From NCBI GenBank assembly GCA_037447655.1, contig JBBHKE010000802.1:60453-124452 (forward strand): a stretch of 64,000 nt of DNA, read 5' to 3'. The notes under the pieces are model-generated. The model did no database searches and was not told the origin of the DNA. It worked only from the letters and a program-made list of their open reading frames with translations. Source of the stretch: Zygnema cylindricum. Taxonomy: Eukaryota > Streptophyta > Zygnematophyceae > Zygnematales > Zygnemataceae. Below, in pieces: positions 8,801-17,084 of this stretch. The position numbers were made by a program, and so were the translations under genes. Position 1 is the first letter of the stretch. Every line of letters begins with the position of its first letter.

Positions 8801-10947
8801 AAATTCAGATTCATTGTAGTGAATCTCCTTCTATCTTCTTCTTCTTCTTTCTCCTTTTGAACTTCTTCTTCTTCTCCTTCACTTTATTGCCTCCAAACTT
8901 TTGACAATTCAGATAGTATCTCAAACTAAATCTCCGTCAATGGTCTCCATTGCTTTTCAAACATTTCACACTTTGAATTGTAACTCAAACTACATCTTCT
9001 TCATGATCTTTGTCGCTTTTCAAACTTTTGACACTTCCAATAGAAACTCAATTTACATCTCGGGGGGTGAGGGGGAAGGAGAGAGAAAGTGGGCCGGAAG
9101 AGGAGGGAGAGAGGGGGAAAAGGGGAGGGAGAGAGGGGGGAAAGGGAGATATGGAGGGTGAGGGAGAGGGAGAGGATGGGGCAGAGAGATAGGGATCTTT
9201 TTCATTTTTCCGTACACAGAATATCAGTTTGTTCTTCTCAACCACTTTTGTATATCCACGCTAATTATGGTTTCTCTCTCCCCCCCCTGACTAAGTCTGT
9301 TTTTTTGTTTCTCTCCCCTCATCCTGTCCTCTTCTCCTTCCCGTCACCCTTCCCCTCCTCTCCCCCCTTTCTTTCTCCCTCCCCTTCTTCCTCCCCCTCC
9401 CCATTCCCATCCCCATCCCAGTCCCCCTCCTTCCTCTCCTTCCCCCTCTCCTTCCTCTCAATACCCCTCTCCCCTCCCGCTCTCCCTCTCCCCCCTCCCA
9501 CTCTCTCCCTCTCCCCCCCCAGGTCCATACTAAATGATTCCTATAGGACGGACCTCTGTCTTATGTTCCCTCCCCATGTGATTGCTCTGTCACTCTCCCT
9601 CTCCCACCTCTCCAACTCCCCCCTCTCCCACTCCCACTCTCCCTCTCTCCCTCTCCCCCCATGTCCATACTAAATGACTCTTCTGTCTTATGTTCCCTCC
9701 TCACATGATCTCTTTCTCACTCTCCCTCCTCCCCCTCTCCCTCCCCCCCCCCAGGTCCATATTAAATGACTCCTACCGGACGGACCTCTGTCTTATGTTC
9801 CCTCCCCATATGATTGCTCTCTCTTGTATCTATCTCTCCTGTGTTCTCAAAGAGAGAGATATTCGAGTGTGGTTCGAAGAACTGAGAATCGACATGAATA
9901 TGGTCAGTTTCCGTTTTCTTTCTTTTTTTTGTTTTCCGTTTCAGTTTCTGGTTTCAGTTTTTGGTTGCCGTTTCCAATATCCGTTTTCGGTTTTGGTTTT
10001 CGATTTCTGTTTTCGGTTTCTGTTTTCAGTTTTCAGTTCCAGTCTTCAGTTTGGTTTTCAGTTTTTAGTTTCGGCTTCTTTTTCAGTTTTCGGTTTTGTT
10101 TTTTGTTTTTTCGGTTTTCGGTTTTCCGTTGCTGTTTCGGTTTTGGTTTTCGGTTTTTGAATCTTTGTTCTTTATCTCTTTGTAAAACTAAAAAGGTAAA
10201 ATGTATATTTGAACTGAAAATGGTCATGAACATAGTCGGTTTTTCAGTTTCAATCTCAGTTTCAGTTTCTAAAACGAATTCTGAATCTGAATTCAAAACA
10301 ATATCCTAAACAAAGCTGTTTTTCTTTTTCCTTTTTTTTTAGGATTTGAGTTCAATTGTCGAGGTTAATCTATGATTTTAAAATTCGAGTTGAATTTTTT
10401 GAGTTCAAGGTTTCAGTTAAGGTTTGAATTTAATGTTCAAATTTGAAGTTTGAGTTTTAAGGTTTGGTTTTATGCATTCGAGTTTAAAGTAATTTAAGTT
10501 TTGAGTTTAAGTTTGAGATTTAAATTTTGAAGCTAAATTTTGAGTTTAAACTTTGAATTTAAACTTTTTGGGCCTCAAGTTAACTGCCAAAAGGTGACGA
10601 CTTGAAAAACCCAAAGGGTTAAAAAGACAAAAAGAATGGTAAAGATCCCTGAGATGTTGTCGAAGAGCAAGGGATTATCTTTCTTAAGAAACTCCAAAAA
10701 CCTAAAATACACTTTAAGAAACTCTGGGAAAACATAAAATCGTTGTTGAAATAAACTGAGAAATAACTTTATCATAAAGTTTGTAACTTTTCTGGATTTG
10801 GGGCAGATTCGGAGCATAACAATGGAACTAATGGACTTTTATGAAAATTATCAAACGATTTCAAATGAAAAGATAAATACGGCTTTGACGAAGATCCTTT
10901 CTCCTCGGATTCCTCGACCCGACTCCATTCAAACTTTGCAAAAGTGA
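5858..10947 (+). CDS. CYCC1: Cyclin C (partner of the Mediator kinase CDK8), partial gene model
   Basis: Cyclin C binds CDK8 in the kinase module of nuclear Mediator and controls RNA polymerase II transcription. Four exons are recognisable: 5858-5976 (AYSQYDPRLVAPCCLYLAAK, then ECTVQAKVLVFYMKKL), 8204-8251 (YLKEAGLTQDLIQMC), 9755-9902 (SILNDSYRTDLCLMFPPHMI, later VWFEELRIDMNM) and 10807-10947 (IRSITMELMDFYENYQ, ending at TGA). They cover part of the first cyclin box, the linker and the second cyclin box. Splice phases agree between the last three exons; the W codon is split between 8251 and 9755. The exon normally found between 'FYMKKL' and 'YLKEAG' (the alanine/leucine-rich end of cyclin box 1, about 35-40 residues) and the N-terminal exons were not found. 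Either they have diverged, lie outside, or the gene is broken. The C-terminal tail after ALTKIL is longer than in the Arabidopsis protein. Splice junctions are embedded in tandem arrays (see neighbouring entries). Confidence 0.75.
5977..6400 (+). repeat. Tandem array of exon-end plus splice-donor units in a GA-rich background
   Basis: The end of the cyclin C exon (GTGCTGGTCTTCTACATGAA, then GAAGCTGTGTAAGG, donor GT at 5977) recurs with changes at about 6004, 6050, 6100, 6160, 6212, 6265 and 6320, separated by GGGAGAGGGAGAG tracts; units are about 45-55 bp. The copies at 6160 and 6320 keep the long form; others are shortened to GGAAGAAGC forms. Several keep the donor GTAAGG. The first reading frame stays open through most of the array, to 6242. 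Confidence 0.8.
6401..6690. other. Intron sequence after the donor array
   Basis: GA-rich to 6490, then AT-rich. At about 6490-6528 a unit resembling the upstream acceptor array reappears (CAAGAAGCTATCTCC followed by TTTAGTGTGGATAATG), which suggests that the two arrays were once adjacent or were copied together. Confidence 0.5.
6691..7020. repeat. AT-rich minisatellite of about 22-bp units
   Basis: Repeated AAAAAACATTATTCATTATTATT-type units, about fourteen copies with drift, lying inside the presumed cyclin C intron. Frames through it encode only K/H/Y/S/L runs and are not genes. Confidence 0.75.
7021..8203. repeat. Intron sequence dominated by a 500-bp CT tract (7450-7985)
   Basis: Between 7021 and 7440 I looked for the missing cyclin box exon and did not find it. 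From 7450 to 7985 the sequence is an almost pure CTCTCCTC / CCTCTTCC tract. From 7986 to 8203 it is T-rich and ends in the acceptor GGAAACAG before the exon at 8204. Confidence 0.6.
8252..8395 (+). repeat. GA-rich tract beginning exactly at a cyclin C splice donor
   Basis: The donor GTGAGAGGG at 8252 runs directly into about 140 bp of GGGAGAGGGAGGG. The tract therefore starts at the exon border. The rest of the intron to about 9055 is AT-rich, with a second GA tract at 9060-9190. Confidence 0.75.
9060..9190 (+). repeat. GA-rich tract in a cyclin C intron
   Basis: GGGAGAGAGGGGAAAAGG-type tract of about 130 bp, complementary in composition to the CT tract that follows at 9270-9522. Confidence 0.7.
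9270..9522 (+). repeat. CT-rich tract ending exactly at a splice acceptor
   Basis: About 250 bp of CCCTCTCC-type sequence end in CCCCCCAG at 9522, directly before the first copy of the duplicated cyclin C exon. It is effectively a greatly expanded polypyrimidine tract. Confidence 0.75.
9523..9589 (+). pseudogene. Truncated copy 1 of a cyclin C exon
   Basis: Starts like the functional exon (GTCCATACTAAATGATTC), has an intact CCCAG acceptor and the same reading frame (SILNDSYRTDLCLMFPPHVI). It diverges after ATTGCTCT into a CT tract and has no donor. If chosen as an exon it would lead into low-complexity sequence. Confidence 0.8.
9663..9717 (+). pseudogene. Truncated copy 2 of a cyclin C exon
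   Basis: Begins GTCCATACTAAATGACTC, lacks about 15 bp in the middle (the segment encoding the YRTDL region), and its acceptor has changed from AG to AT (CCCCATGTCC). It fades into a CT tract after ACATGATCTCT. A non-functional tandem copy. Confidence 0.75.
9903..10806. repeat. Cyclin C intron filled with degenerate T-rich repeats
   Basis: Donor GTCAGT at 9903, acceptor GGGGCAG at 10806. From 9905 to 10170 words such as GGTTTTCGGTTT and CAGTTTTCGG recur; from 10330 to 10570 words such as GAGTTTAAGTTT and TTTGAATTT recur. Long open frames here (F/S/V-rich) are compositional. Confidence 0.65.
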
Positions 10948-11443
10948 GTTGACTATCTTTTCAATCTTTTTCTATCTCTATCTATCTTTTCTATCTTCTT
11001 CTTTCTATCTTCCCTTTCTATATTTCTATCTCTTTCTGTTTTTGACTATCTTTTGTCTCTCTTTGTACAGAAAATGATGATGTATTTAAGGTTGTAAGAG
11101 TCAGATCCGAGAGATGAACAAACAACTAAGAGTATAAGAGTGCAAAAGAGTGTAATAACAACAAATACAACAACAAAAAAGAACTAGTAATATTACAAAA
11201 ATTGTTCTAGTGAGCAAAGGTCCTTTCTCCTCGCATTCCTTGAACCGGTTCCATTCAAACCGCAGAAGTGAGTTGAAACTTTTTGACTATCTTTTGTCTT
11301 CTTTTGTAAAAAAATGACGATGTAAGGTTATAGGAGTCAAAGGTGAGCGATGAACAAACAGCTAATGGATAAGAGTGTAATAACAGCAAATGCAACAACC
11401 AAAAGGAAATAGTTAACAATACAAGAAATGTTTTAGTAAACAT
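10890..11443 (+). repeat. Tandem duplication of the cyclin C last-exon end and its 3' flank
   Basis: Unit A (about 10890-11210) and unit B (about 11217-11443) share the coding end (TCCTTTCTCCTCG, then TTCCATTCAAAC, then AAGTGAGTTG), a TTTTTGACTATCTTTTGTCT word and a downstream stretch (GATGAACAAACA and AAGAGTGTAATAACA). Unit B carries only the exon end, so it is a pseudo-exon. The AAGTGAGTTG containing the stop also resembles a splice donor, so a further downstream exon cannot be excluded. Confidence 0.75.
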
Positions 11444-13420
11444 GCATTATGCGTAAATCAAAAACTTGTTTTTCACCGGTGTTTTCTTAATGTCGGGAGT
11501 GGCCGTTATTTTTGTCACGGTATATGTTTCATTCAAATAATTGCCATATGAACCTCAAAAATAAGTAGTATACCGTGTATACTACCAGCGCTAAGAAATG
11601 ATTAGTATGAGGACTGTTTTAACGTTAATAATCCTATTTTTGGCTCAAATGACGTGGATAATTGTGAACCACAAAAGAATGTGTTAAGAAAAAAGCAATT
11701 AGTATTAGTACACTATTTTGTGTTCAGAGGGGGGAAAGAACGGTACAAAATTAGTGTTACTAATGCTTATAGTGATTTCCGGTGTAATTGTAAAATTGCT
11801 CTAAGATTGCTCTCCTGGTTAAGTGTACTTAGTCAAAATTAACTCCAATTAATTTTGTTATTGAACCAAAACGTGATTTGGTAATCAGTCCTTTCCTCCT
11901 TTTTTTTCGCAAATGCTGTTTAAGGTCATTTTAATAAACATGACTGTTTTTACGACAAAGTGATTCAAAAATTGGACTGACATTTGCATTTTTTTATGTT
12001 CTTTGCTATTCATTTGTTCTTTTTTGTTTTTTTCTTTGGTTGTTTTGTTTATACAGCTACATGTACAAAGGAAGATCGTAAGCCGTTGATCTTATTTGGG
12101 CTTCTGTTAAGTACTGTTTTTGAATAAACTTAGGTGAAGCTAAGCTAAGCTGAGCTAGACTAGACTTTTTTTATAAAAATGTAAAATGTTACCGTCTTCA
12201 AGGTTTTCATATCAACTACGACTTAGTTGTGTGTCCATGCAATACCGATAGTTGTAGTTGGAAGATAGGGAAAGTTAAAATACATACGGAAAGTTTCTTT
12301 GTATATTTGTGTCTTTTTGGGTTTCGGAGAAAGTGTTGGAGTGTCATTTTAAGTTCTTTTCTCATGTTTCTTATGAGCCAAGTGCGTTAGGAGAAAAGTT
12401 TGGAGTTTGTGAGGAATATACATTTCTTTGGTAAGAAGGTGTTTATTTCTATCAATAACATTTGTCACTATTCTTAATAGCATGTCAGCTGCTCTTTTCA
12501 TTTTGTGGCACTCTAGATAATTTCATGCCTTCTACTTTTTCTTTCTGCTGTATGGCTTAGGCAAACCTATGAAGTTGGGACAAAAAAAAAATCGGGTGGG
12601 GATACTTTCACATTTTTTTCTTTTTCACACTTGCTAAGAGGAAAGGCTTCGCAGGTGTGTTGAAATATATGTTTGACAGGTAAAATATGTTATGGAGCCA
12701 TCATTTTTTTAAAACCTTCGTTGCATTTCATACTCTGCTATCGTATATTTATCTTGCTTCGTGGAAGAATTTGAAATCCCTTAATGTGCCACCATGTAGA
12801 CAAACAGTGTAACGACAAAACGTACATGAGATAAAAGTGAAGTAAGATCAATAATCAATAATTGCTCACAAATCTTATAATTTATACATGGGATTGCAGT
12901 CAACAACATGCCACTTTTCCTTCAATCAACTGCAAAACAAAACTCGGAAAACCAATTTCATCGCATACGGAATATTGTACAAAAAGTTTTACATGTCACA
13001 TTTCCAACTGTTATCTCCAAATCATGCAAACCTGCCTGTCCGTCTCTCCTGTGACTTATTTTTACCTTTGACTACAATTCAAAATTTACAATTCAAAATT
13101 GTCAACTTCCTTGATTCTTGTTTAAGCAGCTCAAAACAGAAACGCCCAATGTGGGACCTGTACATAGAAAGTAAAGCCATATCCTAGCATCTGACAGCTT
13201 TTCTGACAGCTTTTGTGGCAAAAAAAATGATGAGAGAAGCCAGTAATCAATGAAATTTTCCCCTATATTCTTTTCTTTGCGAGAGCGATGCTGATTGGCC
13301 GCCTGCTGGCCCTAAAGGAGAAAGCCAACTGGAAAAAAAAGGGCTACAAAAAGAAAGGACCTCTGCCACTCCTCTTAACAGCAAGATTCTAACCCTACAA
13401 CTGCCCTTGGCCAGACAACT
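11444..13420. other. AT-rich intergenic stretch, no gene recognised
   Basis: No exon chain or RNA gene seen on either strand. A short repeat-like word GCTAAGCTAAGCTGAGCTAGAC lies near 12137-12161. The stretch 13000-13250 has ordinary composition but no motif that I know. Confidence 0.4.
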
Positions 13421-13470
13421 GAACCCAACTGAACCCAACTGAACCCAACTGAACCCAACTGAACCCAAAC
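13421..13470. repeat. 10-bp tandem repeat, five units
   Basis: Five copies of GAACCCAACT in a row, perfect until the last unit (GAACCCAAAC). Confidence 0.9.
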
Positions 13471-13589
13471 CCCAAAGCACGTTCACACATGGCCGCCTTC
13501 ACAGTTGGCATTTGCCAAACTAATCCCATGGAAAGCCTGTAAGAATCTCTCTACTGGTTGCACAAGTCTACCAGCTGCTGGCATCAGCA

Positions 13590-13930
13590 TCATCTTTGAT
13601 CTCCTCATCATCGAAATCGTCACCGTCGACATCGACATCACCGACATCACAGACATCATCGACATCCTCGACATCGACATCCTCAACATCACCGACATCC
13701 TCGACATCATCGACATCCTCGACATCGACATCGTCGACATCATCAACATCGACATCGTCAACATCGACATCGTCCACATCGACATCGTCCACATCGACAT
13801 CGTCCACATCGACATCGTCCACATCGACATCGTCCACATCGACATCATCGACATCATCGAAATCCTCAGCATCATCAACATCGACATCCTCGACATCATC
13901 ACCGCCATCATCGAAATCGCCACCGTCGTA
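13590..13930. repeat. 15-bp minisatellite built on GACATC/GTC triplets
   Basis: The core (about 13735-13850) is the 15-bp unit ATCGACATCGTCCAC, flanked by less regular GACATCxTC units. Because the unit is a multiple of three, frames on both strands remain open: on the minus strand it would encode an Asp/Val-rich acidic run (DDVDV repeats), on the plus strand S/T- or I/D-rich runs. No flanking domain supports a gene, so I call it a repeat. Confidence 0.8.
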
Positions 13931-13949
13931 GCCGCCACGATCAAATGTA

Positions 13950-14224
13950 ATAATCCCACTCTCTCCCTCTCTCCCCCTCTCTCTTCCTCTCCCTCTCCCT
14001 TCCCCTCTCCCTCTCTTACTCTCTCTCACTTTCTCTCTCCCTCGCGATCTCTCTCTTTCTCTCTCCCTCGCGATCTCTCACTTTCTCTCTCCCTCGCGCT
14101 CTCTTTTCTCTCTCTCTCCCGCTTTCCCCTCTCTCTCTCCCTCTTTTTCTCTCTCTCCATCTCTTTTTCTCTCTTCTCCTTCTCTTTTTCTCTCTCTCTC
14201 CCTCCCTCACTCTCTCTCACGTTC
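13950..14224. repeat. CT-rich tract
   Basis: CTCTCTCCCTCGCGATCTCTC-type tract with a short internal tandem repeat (CTCCCTCGCGATCTCTCACT-like, about 14035-14100). It ends at an acceptor-like CACGTTCACCAG at 14229. Confidence 0.75.
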
Positions 14225-14229
14225 ACCAG

Positions 14230-15239
14230 ACCTGTTTATGGAATATGTCACCATGGACCTGTTTTAGTTCGACGGAGTGTCTTTCCTGAAGATTTTGTTT
14301 CTTTCACTTCCTTCGCAAGCGGCGCGAGCATTTCCAACATCTGTTCAAAAACAAGCCACCAGTAGGTGAGCTATCTCTGTCACTGCTTGGGAGCTCCATA
14401 TATATATCATATATATGTATATATACACCATTGTTAAACATAAAGCTCAGAGAGACTCCTCCAACGGCTACTGTATTGGAAAAGTTCCTCGTTCTTCGCT
14501 GATGTAGAGACATAAGATTATAAGTCGCGAGAGACTTTTACTTTGGCCCAACGAACAGGGAAATAGCTGAAGCCATACCAGCCTTTGTCGCTCCTCTGAT
14601 ATCTCCTTTTGAACTTCCTTCTGCAAAAGACCAAATAGAAGAACGAACAGAAGAGTTAATTTCAGAAGGAAGATATTTCTCCAATTTTATTGCCCGAAAG
14701 AAATAACCGCGATTCACAATGTCCCACTCACAGTCATAGAGATAGGACCCATACTGCAGTTCATTCGTCCTCAATTATGGAAGAAAATTGTATCAGTGAC
14801 GACCCATTCAAAACTCATTCACTCCACTCATCCACTCAGCCAAACAGATCTTTCCGTACCATGTGTCACTTCAAGAAAACTCACAGTCAAATTAACATCC
14901 AAACACTCTAAACGCTAGACACAGTCTCGTCATGACACTTAAAAATCACCTTACCAAACATCGGCATAAGAAACACTTGTTTTCATGCCTCCACAAGGAT
15001 TGACCTCCTCCATCCGGAAGATCAGCAACAGAGAGCGACCTGTTGCATCTGATGGACAAAGCACGCAAAAAAGCATTGAACCAACATGAGCCGTAGACAC
15101 CACACAGAAAGACACAGGAAAGACAAAACCGTTCAGAAATGACGAATGACCAAAAAAATCAGTGTGTCATAAATCCATCCAAGAAGCCTTTACCCTTTCC
15201 GTATAACCTCACCACAATGAAGAAACTTGTCAAACGTAC
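14230..15239. other. Region downstream of the bZIP gene; possible 3' exons and UTR
   Basis: The final group A bZIP segment (zipper end and the short RR-S/T-L-x-P tail) should lie here on the minus strand. One candidate is a minus-strand acceptor near 15049 (TTTGTCCATCAG) followed by a frame starting CNRSLSVADLPDGG, weakly like the RRSLS-type tail. Another is an acceptor near 14624 (CTTTTGCAG) followed by KEVQKEISEERQRLVW. Neither is secure. On the plus strand, 14230-14363 is open after a strong acceptor-like site and ends at a TAG next to GTGAGC, but I do not recognise it. Confidence 0.3.
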
Positions 15240-17084
15240 CTGTCGCATCCTTAGTTCCTCGTTCTGGTTCTTAAGATCGACAACTTCTGCCTCAAGCTCC
15301 ACTGTATAAGCCTGTAAAAAGTTATCCAAAAAATAGAACACAGTTAAGACAGAGTACAGTTTCTCTTTCGTATGACAAAGAAATTGCCGATGAATTGCAA
15401 AAGAAGACAAAAAGAAACTGTTGGAAACACTAACAATTGATTGCTAACGTGAATTGCAGAAAAATTATCGTGCGGAATTTCTCAGTCAATAAATTTCAAC
15501 ACGAAAAGTGGAAGAGAAACAATTATGCTTCCTTATCAGACCAAGAAGGCAAAATTTACTTAAAAAAAAAATTACTAAACTTTTCCTCCTTATACCACAG
15601 TTACTGACCAAATCAAAGACATCTGAATAGCAGCGAATAAGCTTACTAATCTGTCAAAAGCGTAAATTATTAATTTTTTGCTCATCTTCTTATTCCAAGT
15701 TCGCAAAAGATTGTTTTCTAATTTCTCACCTGTTTACGGGCACGAGAACGGGCAGCTGATTCTCGATTCTTTATCATTCGCCTTTGCCGCCTTTCCACGA
15801 CTTTCTCTACAACTTCAAGACCTCGTTTTTTACCCCGTGGTGATGAAGATTCTGATTGTCCTATTACTAACGCCGTGGTTACTCTACCTCCTCCTGGATT
15901 CGTGCTCGGTATTGGAGAAGTCGCCTCCATGAGCTGTTGTGTTCTTGGAGGTACAACAATTGAAGGTGGGAAGTTTCCGAGATTATGTGTACCTGCGAAA
16001 GCTGATGCCATATCTGCCGCTTGCTGTTGGTAAAACTGATGCTGTTGTTGCTTTTGCTGAGATATAGCCGCAATGGCTGACGCGTTACTCAACTGATAAT
16101 TCACCCAATCAGAATGTTGCTGGTTTGCCGCGTTTTGAATGGCTTCCAAGGCTGTTTGAGGAGGCGTTTGTGCAAGTCTGGTAGCTTCAGGAGCCATGAT
16201 TCTGGAAGCCATCACTGGCTGTGGAGCATATGGAGGCACAAAAGCACTTCCAACTCCAAATGTTGCCGCCGGATTTGAAATAGTGTTGATTGTATTTCCA
16301 TGGTTTATTGTATTTCCGTGGTTTCCAATTCCAATTCCTTGAGGAGCTACTGCTGGACTTAACTCCTCTCTTACAACTCCAGCCTTCATTAAAAAATCCT
16401 CCAAAGTCATTTCTCCAAATGTGGTTTGGCGCTGTTGTTCAGGAGCTCTTCCTCCTCCTCCTCCCTGCTGTTGCTGTTGAGCAAGAGAACCGTGAATGTC
16501 TTGCCAAACTTCTTCTACAGTTTTTCGACTCAAATTTTGGGGCATGGAAAAACTATTTTGCTTTTGCATAGACGTCTGTCTTGCGAGAGTAAGCTGCTGT
16601 TGTTGAGAATCGCCTACAATTCCCGTTGCTGACGTCACAGCTCCAGCCATGGCTTGATTCTCCTCTGCTGTAAACAAAATCTTCAAAAACTCATCCATAT
16701 TCATACTCCCGATGTTTTGCTTCAATCCAGGAGCGCATACTGAACTCTGAAACTCGTCAAAAGTTAGATTGTAAACAGATCCCTGCCTTAGCATGGAACT
16801 GTAATTAGGATTCATATGTGGTTGATTCATGTGTGATTGATTCATTTGTGATTGATTCATTTGTGATTGATTTATATGTGATTGGTTCATATGTGACTGA
16901 TTCATATATGATTGGTTCATATGTGATTGGTCAGAAATGGATTCAGTAGTAAAGTATCCCGAGGGAGGTTGCTGCTGATGCTGAGACATGGTTGTTGGAA
17001 CCATGGCAGGAGCAACAGTAGAAACCTCCATTCCCATCAGCTTCTTTGCTGCTCTCTCTCGAGCCCTGCTTCTTGCATCTTGAC
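15240..17084 (-). CDS. ABI5: Group A bZIP transcription factor (ABI5/AREB/ABF family)
   Basis: Nuclear factor of abscisic-acid signalling; family members bind ACGTG-containing ABRE elements and are activated by SnRK2 kinases. Exon A (17084-15730; ATG at 17037) holds the family's three N-terminal phosphorylation motifs: VYNLTFDEFQSSVC with SMNMDEFLKILFTAEE (residues about 88-126), NLSRKTVEEVWQDI (about 168-181) and QQRQTTFGEMTLEDFLMKAG (about 201-220). It ends in the basic region (RRMIKNRESAARSRARKQ). Exon B (15311-15240) gives the zipper start AYTVELEAEVVDLKNQNEEL. Both introns have GT/AG ends and the phase is 0. The C-terminal exon is not identified. Odd: residues about 38-77 are a tandem MNQSH/MNQSQ repeat, and glutamine runs interrupt the motifs. 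An acceptor at 17085 suggests an intron in the 5' UTR. The family call is sure; ABI5 versus ABF orthology is not. Confidence 0.88.
16795..16925 (-). repeat. 15-bp coding minisatellite in the bZIP gene
   Basis: About eight tandem 15-bp units encode M-N-Q-S-H/Q/Y (reverse strand of ATGTGATTGATTCAT and variants). Third positions vary between units, so the array is not brand new, and the frame is preserved. Confidence 0.85.

Noticed and set aside
9089-9673. 194-codon frame rich in Ser/Pro/Leu on the plus strand
   Set aside because: It runs through GA and CT tracts and the truncated cyclin C exon in a different context; purely compositional.
9690-10309. Phe/Ser/Val-rich frames that could look like membrane proteins
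   Set aside because: They are the cyclin C exon read through its donor into GGTTTTCGGTTT repeats; no real transmembrane design.
13505-14365. 286-codon gene on the plus strand
   Set aside because: The middle is the 15-bp minisatellite and the CT tract; only the last 44 codons are non-repetitive, listed separately as a weak candidate exon.
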